From assembly GCA_963971535.1 (NCBI GenBank), contig CAXASK010002072.1, positions 27,501 to 91,500 on the forward strand: a stretch of 64,000 nt of DNA. Reading direction: 5' to 3'. The notes under the pieces were generated by a model. The model was given only the letters and a program-made list of their open reading frames with translations, made no database searches and had not been told where the DNA came from. The first letter of the stretch is position 1; each line of letters opens with the position of its first letter. Positions 11,901 through 26,900 of this stretch are shown in pieces. The translations under genes and the position numbers were made by a program. This DNA is from Notolepis coatsorum. Taxonomy: Eukaryota; Chordata; Actinopteri; Aulopiformes; Paralepididae.

Positions 11901-14900
11901 CAGGACAGCTCCCACAGTACAGAAACACTGCATCACTGAGCAGCTCCCACAGTACAGACACACTGCATCACTGAGCAGCTCCCACAGTACAGACACACTG
12001 CATCACTGAGCAGCTCCCACAGTACAGAAACACTGCATCACTGAGCAGCTCCCACAGTACAGAAACACTGCATCACTGTGCAGGAGCAGCTCCCACAGTA
12101 CAGAAACACTGCATCACTGTGCAGGAGCAGCTCCCACAGTACAGAAACACTGCATCACTGAGCAGGAGCAGCTGCCACAGTACAGAAACACTGCATCACT
12201 GTGCAGGAGCAGCTCCCACAGTACAGAAACACTGCATCACTGAGCAGCTCCCACAGTACAGAAACACTGCATCACTGAGCAGGAGCAGCTCCCACAGTAC
12301 AGAAACACTGCATCACTGAGCAGCTCCCACAGTACAGAAACACTGCATCACTGAGCAGCTCCCACAGTACAGAAACACTGCATCACTGAGCAGCTCCCAC
12401 AGTACAGAAACACTGCATCACTGAGCAGCTCCCACAGTACAGAAACACTGCATCACTGAGCAGCTCCCACAGTACAGAAACACTGCATCACTGAGCAGCT
12501 CCCACAGTACAGAAACACTGCATCACTGAGCAGCTCCCACAGTACAGAAACACTGCATCACTGAGCAGCTCCCACAGTACAGAAACACTGCATCACTGAG
12601 CAGCTCCCACAGTACAGACACACTGCATCACTGAGCAGCTCCCACAGTACAGACACACTGCATCACTGAGCAGCTCCCACAGTACAGAAACACTGCATCA
12701 CTGAGCAGGAGCAGCTCCCACAGTACAGAAACACTGCATCACTGAGCAGCTCCCACAGTACAGAAACACTGCATCACTGAGCAGCTCCCACTGTACAGAA
12801 ACACTGCATCACTGAGCAGGAGCAGCTCCCACAGTACAGAAACACTGCATCACTGAGCAGGAGCAGCTCCCACAGTACAGAAACACTGCATCACTGAGCA
12901 GCTTCCACAGTACAGAAACACTGCATCACTGAGCAGCTCCCACAGTACAGAAACACTGCATCACTGTGCAGGAGCAGCTCCCACAGTACAGAAACACTGC
13001 ATCACTGAGCAGCTCCCACAGTACAGAAACACTGCATCACTGAGCAGCTCCCACAGTACAGAAACACTGCATCACTGAGCAGCTCCCACAGTACAGAAAC
13101 ACTGCATCACTGAGCAGGAGCAGCTCCCACAGTACAGAAACACTGCATCACTGAGCAGCTCCCACAGTACAGACACACTGCATCACTGAGCAGGAGCAGC
13201 TCCCACAGTACAGAAACACTGCATCACTGAGCAGCTCCCACAGTACAGAAACACTGCATCACTGAGCAGCTCCCACAGTACAGAAACACTGCATCACTGA
13301 GCAGCTCCCACAGTACAGAAACACTGCATCACTGAGCAGCTCCCACAGTACAGAAACACTGCATCACTGAGCAGCTCCCACAGTACAGAAACACTGCATC
13401 ACTGAGCAGCTCCCACAGTACAGAAACACTGCATCACTGAGCAGCTCCCACAGTACAGACACACTGCATCACTGAGCAGCTCCCACAGTACAGAAACACT
13501 GCATCACTGTGCAGGAGCAGCTCCCACAGTACAGAAACACTGCATCACTGAGCAGCTTCCACAGTACAGAAACACTGCATCACTGAGCTGCTCCCACAGT
13601 ACAGAAACACTGCATCACTGTGCAGGAGCAGCTCCCACTGTACAGAAACACTGCATCACTGAGCAGCTCCCACAGTACAGAAACACTGCATCACTGAGCA
13701 GCTCCCACAGTACAGAAACACTGCATCACTGAGCAGCTCCCACAGTACAGAAACACTGCATCACTGAGCAGCTCCCACAGTACAGAAACACTGCATCACT
13801 GAGCAGCTCCCACAGTACAGAAACACTGCATCACTGAGCAGCTCCCACAGTACAGAAACACTGCATCACTGAGCAGCTCCCACAGTACAGAAACACTGCA
13901 TCACTGAGCAGCTCCCACAGTACAGACACACTGCATCACTGAGCAGCTCCCACAGTACAGAAACACTGCATCACTGAGCAGCTCCCACAGTACAGAAACA
14001 CTGCATCACTGAGCAGCTCCCACAGTACAGAAACACTGCATCACTGAGCAGGAGCAGCTCCCACAGTACAGAAACACTGCATCACTGAGCAGCTCCCACA
14101 GTACAGAAACACTGCATCACTGAGCAGGAGCAGCTCCCACAGTACAGAAACACTGCATCACTGAGCAGCTCCCACAGTACAGAAACACTGCATCACTGTG
14201 CAGGAGCAGCTCCCACAGTACAGAAACACTGCATCACTGAGCAGCTCCCACAGTACAGACACACTGCATCACTGAGCAGCTCCCACAGTACAGAAACACT
14301 GCATCACTGAGCAGCTCCCACAGTACAGAAACACTGCATCACTGAGCAGCTCCCACAGTACAGAAACACTGCATCACTGAGCAGCTCCCACAGTACAGAA
14401 ACACTGCATCACTGAGCAGCTCCCACAGTACAGAAACACTGCATCACTGAGCAGCTCCCACAGTACAGACACACTGCATCACTGAGCAGCTCCCACAGTA
14501 CAGAAACACTGCATCACTGTGCAGGCAGCTCCCACAGTACAGAAACACTGCATCACTGAGCAGCTCCCACAGTACAGAAACACTGCATCACTGAGCAGCT
14601 CCCACAGTACAGAAACACTGCATCACTGAGCAGCTCCCACAGTACAGACACACTGCATCACTGAGCAGCTCCCACAGTACAGAAACACTGCATCACTGTG
14701 CAGAGCAGCTCCCACAGTACAGAAACACTGCATCACTGAGCAGCTCCCACAGTACAGAAACACTGCATCACTGAGCAGCTCCCACAGTACAGAAACACTG
14801 CATCACTGAGCAGCTCCCACAGTACAGACACACTGCATCACTGAGCAGCTCCCACAGTACAGAAACACTGCATCACTGAGCAGCTCCCACAGTACAGAAA

Positions 14901-17900
14901 CACTGCATCACTGAGCAGCTCCCACAGTACAGAAACACTGCATCACTGAGCAGCTCCCACAGTACAGAAACACTGCATCACTGAGCAGCTCCACAGTACA
15001 GAAACACTGCATCACTGAGCAGCTCCCACAGTACAGAAACACTGCATCACTGAGCAGCTCCCACAGTACAGAAACACTGCATCACTGAGCAGCTCCCACA
15101 GTACAGAAACACTGCATCACTGAGCAGCTCCCACAGTACAGAAACACTGCATCACTGAGCAGCTCCCACAGTACAGAAACACTGCATCACTGAGCAGCTC
15201 CCACAGTACAGAAACACTGCATCACTGAGCAGCTCCCACAGTACAGAAACACTGCATCACTGAGCAGCTCCCACAGTACAGAAACACTGCATCACTGAGC
15301 AGCTCCCACAGTACAGAAACACTGCATCACTGAGCAGCTCCCACAGTACAGAAACACTGCATCACTGAGCAGCTCCCACAGTACAGAAACACTGCATCAC
15401 TGAGCAGCTCCCACAGTACAGAAACACTGCATCACTGAGCAGCTCCCACAGTACAGAAACACTGCATCACTGAGCAGCTCCCACAGTACAGAAACACTGC
15501 ATCACTGAGCAGCTCCCACAGTACAGAAACACTGCATCACTGAGCAGCTCCCACAGTACAGAAACACTGCATCACTGAGCAGGAGCAGCTCCCACAGTAC
15601 AGAAACACTGCATCACTGAGCAGCTCCCACAGTACAGAAACACTGCATCACTGGCAGGAGCAGCTCCCACAGTACAGAAACACTGCATCACTGTGCAGCT
15701 CCCACAGTACAGACACACTGCATCACTGAGCAGCTCCCACAGTACAGAAACACTGCATCACTGAGCAGCTCCCACAGTACAGAAACACTGCATCACTGAG
15801 CAGCTCCCACAGTACAGAAACACTGCATCACTGAGCAGCTCCCACAGTACAGAAACACTGCATCACTGAGCAGCTCCCACAGTACAGAAACACTGCATCA
15901 CTGAGCAGCTCCCACAGTACAGACACACTGCATCACTGTTCGAGCAGCTCCCACAGTACAGAAACACTGCATCACTGGCAGAGCAGCTCCCACAGTACAG
16001 AAACACTGCATCACTGAGCAGCTCCCACAGTACAGAAACACTGCATCACTGAGCAGCTCCCACAGTACAGAAACACTGCATCACTGAGCAGCTCCCACAG
16101 TACAGAAACACTGCATCACTGAGCAGCTCCCACAGTACAGAAACACTGCATCACTGTGCAGGAGCAGCTCCCACAGTACAGAAACACTGCATCACTGAGC
16201 AGCTCCCACAGTACAGAAACACTGCATCACTGAGCAGCTCCCACAGTACAGAAACACTGCATCACTGAGCAGCTCCCACAGTACAGACACACTGCATCAC
16301 TGAGCAGCTCCCACAGTACAGAAACACTGCATCACTGTGCAGGAGCAGCTCCCACAGTACAGAAACACTGCATCACTGAGCAGCTCCCACAGTACAGAAA
16401 CACTGCATCACTGAGCAGCTCCCACAGTACAGAAACACTGCATCACTGAGCAGCTCCCACAGTACAGAAACACTGCATCACTGAGCAGCTCCCACAGTAC
16501 AGAAACACTGCATCACTGTGCAGCTCCCACAGTACAGAAACACTGCATCACTGAGCAGCTCCCACAGTACAGAAACACTGCATCACTGAGCAGCTCCCAC
16601 AGTACAGAAACACTGCATCACTGTGACAGGCCTCCCACAGTACAGACACACTGCATCACTGAGCAGCTCCCACAGTACAGAAACACTGCATCACTGAGCA
16701 GCTCCCACAGTACAGAAACACTGCATCACTGAGCAGCTCCCACAGTACAGAAACACTGCATCACTGTGCAGAGCAGCTCCCACAGTACAGAAACACTGCA
16801 TCACTGTGCAGGAGCAGCTCCCACAGTACAGAAACACTGCATCACTGAGCAGCTCCCACAGTACAGAAACACTGCATCACTGAGCAGCTCCCACAGTACA
16901 GAAACACTGCATCACTGAGCAGCTCCCACAGTACAGAAACACTGCATCACTGAGCAGCTCCCACAGTACAGAAACACTGCATCACTGAGCAGCTCCCACA
17001 GTACAGAAACACTGCATCACTGAGCAGCTCCCACAGTACAGAAACACTGCTCTGAGCACTGAGCACTCCCACAGTACAGAAACACTGCATCACTGAGCAG
17101 CTCCCACAGTACAGACACACTGCATCACTGAGCAGCTCCCACAGTACAGACACACTGCATCACTGAGCAGCTCCCACAGTACAGAAACACTGCATCACTG
17201 CCGGAGCAGCTCCCACAGTACAGAAACACTGCATCACTGAGCAGCTCCCACAGTACAGAAACACTGCATCACTGTCAGAGCAGCTCCCACATGCATCACT
17301 GTGCAGGAGCCTCCCACAGTACAGAAACACTGCATCACTGTGAGCAGCTCCCACAGTACAGAACACTGCATCACTGAGCAGCTCCACAGTACAGAAACAC
17401 TGNNNNNNNNNNNNNNNNNNNNNNNNNNNNNNNNNNNNNNNNNNNNNNNNNNNNNNNNNNNNNNNNNNNNNNNNNNNNNNNNNNNNNNNNNNNNNNNNNN
17501 NNNNNNNNNNNNNNNNNNNNNNNNNNNNNNNNNNNNNNNNNNNNNNNNNNNNNNNNNNNNNNNNNNNNNNNNNNNNNNNNNNNNNNNNNNNNNNNNNNNN
17601 NNAGAAACACTGCATCACTGAGCAGCTCCCACAGTACAGAAACACTGCATCACTGAGCAGCTCCCACAGTACAGAAACACTGCATCACTGAGCAGCTCCC
17701 ACAGTACAGAAACACTGCATCACTGAGCAGCTCCCACAGTACAGAAACACTGCATCACTGAGCAGCTCCCACAGTACAGAAACACTGCATCACTGAGCAG
17801 CTCCCACAGTACAGACACACTGCATCACTGAGCAGCTCCCACAGTACAGACACACTGCATCACTGAGCAGCTCCCACAGTACAGAAACACTGCATCACTG

Positions 17901-20900
17901 AGCAGCTCCCACAGTACAGAAACACTGCATCACTGAGCAGCTCCCACAGTACAGAAACACTGCATCACTGAGCAGCTCCCACAGTACAGAAACACTGCAT
18001 CACTGAGCAGCTCCCACAGTACAGAAACACTGCATCACTGAGCAGCTCCCACAGTACAGAAACACTGCATCACTGAGCAGCTCCCACAGTACAGACACAC
18101 TGCATCACTGTGCAGGAGCAGCTCCCACAGTACAGAAACACTGCATCACTGAGCAGGAGCAGCTCCCACAGTACAGAAACACTGCATCACTGAGCAGCTC
18201 CCAAAGTACTGACACACTGCATCACTGTGCAGGAGCAGCTCCCACAGTACAGAAACACTGCATCACTGTGCAGGAGCAGCTCCCACAGTACAGAAACACT
18301 GCATCACTGAGCAGGCAGCACCCACAGTACAGAAACACTGCATCACTGAGCAGCTCCCACAGTACAGAAACACTGCATCACTGAGCAGCTCCCACAGTAC
18401 AGAAACACTGCATCACTGAGCAGCTCCCACAGTACAGAAACACTGCATCACTGAGCAGCTCCCACAGTACAGAAACACTGCATCACTGAGCAGCGTCCCA
18501 CAGTACAGAAACACTGCATCACTGAGCAGCTCCCACAGTACAGAAACACTGCATCACTGAGCAGCTCCCACAGTACAGAAACACTGCATCACTGAGCAGC
18601 TCCCACAGTACAGAAACACTGCATCACTGAGCAGCTCCCACAGTACAGAAACACTGCATCACTGAGCAGCTCCCACAGTACAGAAACACTGCATCACTGA
18701 GCAGCTCCCACAGTACAGAAACACTGCATCACTGAGCAGCTCCCACAGTACAGAAACACTGCATCACTGAGCAGCTCCCACAGTACAGAAACACTGCATC
18801 ACTGAGCAGCTCCCACAGTACAGAAACACTGCATCACTGAGCAGCTCCCACAGTACAGACACACTGCATCACTGAGCAGCTCCCACAGTACAGACACACT
18901 GCATCACTGAGCAGCTCCCACAGTACAGAAACACTGCATCACTGTGCAGCTCCCACAGTACAGAAACACTGCATCACTGAGCAGCTCCCACAGTACAGAA
19001 ACACTGCATCACTGAGCAGCTCCCACAGTACAGAAACACTGCATCACTGAGCAGCTCCCACAGTACAGAAACACTGCATCACTGAGCAGCTCCCACAGTA
19101 CAGAAACACTGCATCACTGTGCAGCTCCCACAGTACAGACACACTGCATCACTGTGCAGGAGCAGCTCCCACAGTACAGAAACACTGCATCACTGAGCAG
19201 GAGCAGCTCCCACAGTACAGAAACACTGCATCACTGAGCAGCTCCCAAAGTACTGACACACTGCATCACTGTGCAGGAGCAGCTCCCACAGTACAGAAAC
19301 ACTGCATCACTGTGCAGGAGCAGCTCCCACAGTACAGAAACACTGCATCACTGAGCAGGAGCAGCACCCACAGTACAGAAACACTGCATCACTGAGCAGC
19401 TCCCACAGTACAGAAACACTGCATCACTGAGCAGCTCCCACAGTACAGAAACACTGCATCACTGAGCAGCTCCCACAGTACAGAAACACTGCATCACTGA
19501 GCAGCTCCCACAGTACAGAAACACTGCATCACTGAGCAGCTCCCACAGTACAGAAACACTGCATCACTGAGCAGGAGCAGCTCCCACAGTACAGAAACAC
19601 TGCATCACTGAGCAGCTCCCACAGTACAGAAACACTGCATCACTGAGCAGGAGCAGCTCCCACAGTACAGACACACTGCATCACTGAGCAGCTCCCACAG
19701 TACAGACACACTGCATCACTGAGCAGCTCCCACAGTACAGACACACTGCATCACTGAGCAGCTCCCACAGTACAGAAACACTGCATCACTGAGCAGGAGC
19801 AGCTCCCACAGTACAGAAACACTGCATCACTGAGCAGCTCCCACAGTACAGACACACTGCATCACTGAGCAGCTCCCACAGTACAGAAACACTGCATCAC
19901 TGAGCAGCTCCCACAGTACAGACACACTGCATCACTGAGCAGGAGCAGCTCCACAGTACAGAAACACTGCATCACTGAGCAGCTCCCACAGTACAGAAAC
20001 ACTGCATCACTGAGCAGCTCCCACAGTACAGAAACGCTGCATCACTGAGCAGCTCCACAGTACAGAAACACTGCATCACTGAGCAGCTCCCACAGTACAG
20101 AAACACTGCATCACTGAGCAGGCAGCTCCCACAGTACAGAAACACTGCATCACTGAGCAGCTCCCACAGTACAGAAACACTGCATCACTGAGCAGCTCCC
20201 ACAGTACAGAAACACTGCATCACTGTGCAGGAGCAGCTCCCACAGTACAGAAACACTGCATCACTGAGCAGCTCCCACAGTACAGAAACACTGCATCACT
20301 GAGCAGGAGCAGCTCCCACAGTACAGACACACTGCATCACTGAGCAGCTCCCACAGTACAGAAACACTGCATCACTGAGCAGCTCCCACAGTACAGAAAC
20401 ACTGCATCACTGAGCAGGAAGCTCCCACAGTACAGAAACACTGCATCACTGAGCAGCTCCACAGTACAGAAACACTGCATCACTGAGCAGCTCCCACAGT
20501 ACAGAAACACTGCATCACTGAGCAGCTCCCACAGTACAGAAACACTGCATCACTGAGCAGCTCCCACAGTACAGAAACACTGCATCACTGAGCAGCTCCC
20601 ACAGTACAGAAACACTGCATCACTGAGCAGCTCCCACAGTACAGACACACTGCATCACTGAGCAGCTCCCACAGTACAGAAACACTGCATCACTGAGCAG
20701 GAGCAGCTCCCACAGTACAGACACACTGCATCACTGAGCAGCTCCCACAGTACAGACACACTGCATCACTGAGCAGCTCCCACAGTACAGACACACTGCA
20801 TCACTGAGCAGCTCCCACAGTACAGACACACTGCATCACTGTGCAGGAGCAGCTCCCACAGTACAGAAACACTGCATCACTGAGCAGCTCCCACAGTACA

Positions 20901-23900
20901 GACACACTGCATCACTGAGCAGCTCCCACAGTACAGAAACACTGCATCACTGTGCAGGAGCAGCTCCCACAGTACAGAAACACTGCATCACTGAGCAGCT
21001 CCCACAGTACAGAAACACTGCATCACTGAGCAGCTCCCACAGTACAGAAACACTGCATCACTGAGCAGCTCCCACAGTACAGAAACACTGCATCACTGAG
21101 CAGCTCCCACAGTACAGAAACACTGCATCACTGAGCAGCTCCCACAGTACAGACACACTGCATCACTGAGCAGCTCCCACAGTACAGACACACTGCATCA
21201 CTGAGCAGCTCCCACAGTACAGAAACACTGCATCACTGAGCAGGAGCAGCTCCCACAGTACAGAAACACTGCATCACTGAGCAGGAGCAGCTCCCACAGT
21301 ACAGAAACACTGCATCACTGAGCAGGAGCAGCTCCCACAGTACAGAAACACTGCATCACTGAGCAGCTTCCACAGTACAGAAACACTGCATCACTGAGCA
21401 GCTCCCACAGTACAGAAACACTGCATCACTGAGCAGGAGCAGCTCCCACAGTACAGAAACACTGCATCACTGAGCAGCTCCCACAGTACAGAAACACTGC
21501 ATCACTGAGCAGCTCCCACAGTACAGAAACACTGCATCACTGAGCAGCTCCCACAGTACAGAAACACTGCATCACTGAGCAGGAGCAGCTCCCACAGTAC
21601 AGAAACACTGACACTGCATCACTGAGCAGCTCCCACAGTACAGACACACTGCATCACTGAGCAGGAGCAGCTCCCACAGTACAGAAACACTGCATCACTG
21701 AGCAGCTCCCACAGTACAGAAACACTGCATCACTGAGCAGCTCCCACAGTACAGAAACACTGCATCACTGAGCAGCTCCCACAGTACAGAAACACTGCAT
21801 CACTGAGCAGCTCCCACAGTACAGAAACACTGCATCACTGAGCAGCTCCCACAGTACAGAAACACTGCATCACTGAGCAGCTCCCACAGTACAGAAACAC
21901 TGCATCACTGAGCAGCTCCCACAGTACAGAAACACTGCATCACTGAGCAGCTCCCACAGTACAGAAACACTGCATCACTGAGCAGCTCCCACAGTACAGA
22001 AACACTGCATCACTGAGCAGCTCCCACAGTACAGAAACACTGCATCACTGAGCAGCTCCCACAGTACAGAAACACTGCATCACTGAGCAGCTCCCACAGT
22101 ACAGAAACACTGCATCACTGAGCAGCTCCCACAGTACAGAAACACTGCATCACTGAGCAGCTCCCACAGTACAGAAACACTGCATCACTGAGCAGGAGCA
22201 GCTCCCACAGTACAGAAACACTGCATCACTGAGCAGCTCCCACAGTACAGAAACACTGCATCACTGAGCAGGAGCAGCTCCCACAGTACAGAAACACTGC
22301 ATCACTGAGCAGGAGCAGCTCCCACAGTACAGAAACACTGCATCACTGAGCAGCTCCCACAGTACAGAAACACTGCATCACTGAGCAGCTCCCACAGTAC
22401 AGAAACACTGCATCACTGAGCAGCTCCCACAGTACAGACACACTGCATCACTGTGCAGGAGCAGCTCCCACAGTACAGAAACACTGCATCACTGTGCAGG
22501 AGCAGCTCCCACAGTACAGAAACACTGCATCACTGAGCAGCTCCCACAGTACAGAAACACTGCATCACTGAGCAGCTCCCACAGTACAGAAACACTGCAT
22601 CACTGAGCAGCTCCCACAGTACAGAAACACTGCATCACTGAGCAGCTCCCACAGTACAGACACACTGCATCACTGAGCAGCTCCCACAGTACAGAAACAC
22701 TGCATCACTGAGCAGCTCCCACAGTACAGAAACACTGCATCACTGAGCAGCTCCCACAGTACAGAAACACTGCATCACTGAGCAGCTCCCACAGTACAGA
22801 AACACTGCATCACTGAGCAGCTCCCACAGTACAGAAACACTGCATCACTGAGCAGCTCCCACAGTACAGAAACACTGCATCACTGAGCAGCTCCCACAGT
22901 ACAGAAACACTGCATCACTGAGCAGCTCCCACAGTACAGAAACACTGCATCACTGAGCAGCTCCCACAGTACAGAAACACTGCATCACTGAGCAGCTCCC
23001 ACAGTACAGACACACTGCATCACTGAGCAGCTCCCACAGTACAGAAACACTGCATCACTGAGCAGCTCCCACAGTACAGAAACACTGCATCACTGAGCAG
23101 CTCCCACAGTACAGAAACACTGCATCACTGAGCAGGAGCAGCTCCCACAGTACAGAAACACTGCATCACTGAGCAGCTCCCACAGTACAGAAACACTGCA
23201 TCACTGAGCAGGAGCAGCTCCCACAGTACAGAAACACTGCATCACTGAGCAGCTCCCACAGTACAGAAACACTGCATCACTGTGCAGGAGCAGCTCCCAC
23301 AGTACAGAAACACTGCATCACTGTGCAGCTCCCACAGTACAGACACACTGCATCACTGAGCAGCTCCCACAGTACAGAAACACTGCATCACTGAGCAGCT
23401 CCCACAGTACAGAAACACTGCATCACTGAGCAGCTAGCTCCCACAGTACAGAAACACTGCATCACTGAGCAGCTCCCACAGTACAGACACACTGCATCAC
23501 TGAGCAGCTCCCACAGTACAGAAACACTGCATCACTGTGCAGGAGCAGCTCCCACAGTACAGAAACACTGCATCACTGAGCAGCTCCCACAGTACAGAAA
23601 CACTGCATCACTGAGCAGCTCCCACAGTACAGAAACACTGCATCACTGAGCAGCTCCCACAGTACAGACACACTGCATCACTGTGCAGCTCCCACAGTAC
23701 AGAAACACTGCATCACTGAGCAGCTCCCACAGTACAGAAACACTGCATCACTGAGCAGCTCCCACAGTACAGAAACACTGCATCACTGAGCAGGAGCAGC
23801 TCCCACAGTACAGAAACACTGCATCACTGAGCAGCTCCCACAGTACAGACACACTGCATCACTGAGCAGCTCCCACAGTACAGACACACTGCATCACTGA

Positions 23901-26900
23901 GCAGCTCCCACAGTACAGAAACACTGCATCACTGAGCAGGAGCAGCTCCCACAGTACAGAAACACTGCATCACTGAGCAGGAGCAGCTCCCACAGTACAG
24001 AAGCACTGCATCACTGAGCAGGAGCAGCTCCCACAGTACAGAAACACTGCATCACTGAGCAGGAGCAGCTCCCACAGTACAGAAACACTGCATCACTGAG
24101 CAGGAGCAGCTCCCACAGTACAGAAACACTGCATCACTGAGCAGCTCCCACAGTACAGACACACTGCATCACTGAGCAGCTCCCACAGTACAGAAACACT
24201 GCATCACTGAGCAGCTCCCACAGTACAGACACACTGCATCACTGAGCAGCTCCCACAGTACAGAAACACTGCATCACTGTGCAGGAGCAGCTCCCACAGT
24301 ACAGAAACACTGCATCACTGTGCAGGAGCAGCTCCCACAGTACAGAAACACTGCATCACTGAGCAGGAGCAGCTCCCACAGTACAGAAACACTGCATCAC
24401 TGTGCAGGAGCAGCTCCCACAGTACAGAAACACTGCATCACTGAGCAGCTCCCACAGTACAGAAACACTGCATCACTGAGCAGGAGCAGCTCCCACAGTA
24501 CAGAAACACTGCATCACTGAGCAGCTCCCACAGTACAGAAACACTGCATCACTGAGCAGCTCCCACAGTACAGAAACACTGCATCACTGAGCAGCTCCCA
24601 CAGTACAGAAACACTGCATCACTGAGCAGCTCCCACAGTACAGAAACACTGCATCACTGAGCAGCTCCCACAGTACAGAAACACTGCATCACTGAGCAGC
24701 TCCCACAGTACAGAAACACTGCATCACTGAGCAGCTCCCACAGTACAGAAACACTGCATCACTGAGCAGCTCCCACAGTACAGAAACACTGCATCACTGA
24801 GCAGCTCCCACAGTACAGACACACTGCATCACTGAGCAGCTCCCACAGTACAGACACACTGCATCACTGAGCAGCTCCCACAGTACAGAAACACTGCATC
24901 ACTGAGCAGGAGCAGCTCCCACAGTACAGAAACACTGCATCACTGAGCAGGAGCAGCTCCCACAGTACAGAAACACTGCATCACTGAGCAGGAGCAGCTC
25001 CCACAGTACAGAAACACTGCATCACTGAGCAGCTTCCACAGTACAGAAACACTGCATCACTGAGCAGCTCCCACAGTACAGAAACACTGCATCACTGTGC
25101 AGGAGCAGCTCCCACAGTACAGAAACACTGCATCACTGAGCAGCTCCCACAGTACAGAAACACTGCATCACTGAGCAGCTCCCACAGTACAGAAACACTG
25201 CATCACTGAGCAGCTCCCACAGTACAGAAACACTGCATCACTGAGCAGGAGCAGCTCCCACAGTACAGAAACACTGCATCACTGAGCAGCTCCCACAGTA
25301 CAGACACACTGCATCACTGAGCAGGAGCAGCTCCCACAGTACAGAAACACTGCATCACTGAGCAGCTCCCACAGTACAGAAACACTGCATCACTGAGCAG
25401 CTCCCACAGTACAGAAACACTGCATCACTGAGCAGCTCCCACAGTACAGAAACACTGCATCACTGAGCAGCTCCCACAGTACAGAAACACTGCATCACTG
25501 AGCAGCTCCCACAGTACAGAAACACTGCATCACTGAGCAGCTCCCACAGTACAGAAACACTGCATCACTGAGCAGCTCCCACAGTACAGAAACACTGCAT
25601 CACTGTGCAGGAGCAGCTCCCACAGTACAGAAACACTGCATCACTGAGCAGCTTCCACAGTACAGAAACACTGCATCACTGAGCAGCTCCCACAGTACAG
25701 AAACACTGCATCACTGAGCAGCTCCCACAGTACAGAAACACTGCATCACTGAGCAGCTCCCACAGTACAGAAACACTGCATCACTGAGCAGCTCCCACAG
25801 TACAGAAACACTGCATCACTGAGCAGGAGCAGCTCCCACAGTACAGACACACTGCATCACTGAGCAGCTCCCACAGTACAGAAACACTGCATCACTGAGC
25901 AGGAGCAGCTCCCACAGTACAGAAACACTGCATCACTGAGCAGGAGCAGCTCCCACAGTACAGAAACACTGCATCACTGAGCAGCTCCCACAGTACAGAA
26001 ACACTGCATCACTGAGCAGCTCCCACAGTACAGAAACACTGCATCACTGAGCAGCTCCCACAGTACAGACACACTGCATCACTGTGCAGGAGCAGCTCCC
26101 ACAGTACAGAAACACTGCATCACTGTGCAGGAGCAGCTCCCACAGTACAGAAACACTGCATCACTGAGCAGGAGCAGCTCCCACAGTACAGAAACACTGC
26201 ATCACTGAGCAGCTCCCACAGTACAGACACACTGCATCACTGTGCAGGAGCAGCTCCCACAGTACAGAAACACTGCATCACTGAGCAGCTCCCACAGTAC
26301 AGAAACACTGCATCACTGAGCAGCTCCCACAGTACAGAAACACTGCATCACTGAGCAGCTCCCACAGTACAGAAACACTGCATCACTGTGCAGGACCAGC
26401 TCCCACAGTACAGAAACACTGCATCACTGTGCAGGAGCAGCTCCCACAGTACAGAAACACTGCATCACTGAGCAGCTCCCACAGTACAGACACACTGCAT
26501 CACTGAGCAGCTCCCACAGTACAGAAACACTGCATCACTGTGCAGGAGCAGCTCCCACAGTACAGAAACACTGCATCACTGAGCAGCTCCCACAGTACAG
26601 AAACACTGCATCACTGAGCAGCTCCCACAGTACAGAAACACTGCATCACTGTGCAGCTCCCACAGTACAGAAACACTGCATCACTGAGCAGCTCCCACAG
26701 TACAGAAACACTGCATCACTGAGCAGCTCCCACAGTACAGAAACACTGCATCACTGAGCAGCTCCCACAGTACAGACACACTGCATCACTGAGCAGCTCC
26801 CACAGTACAGACACACTGCATCACTGAGCAGCTCCCACAGTACAGAAACACTGCATCACTGAGCAGCTCCCACAGTACAGAAACACTGCATCACTGTGCA

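Noticed and set aside
7986-12319. 62-66-codon frames inside the minisatellite (MQEQLPQYR..)
   Set aside because: They are identical repeats created by ACTGTGC units, with period-driven stops and no independent coding evidence.
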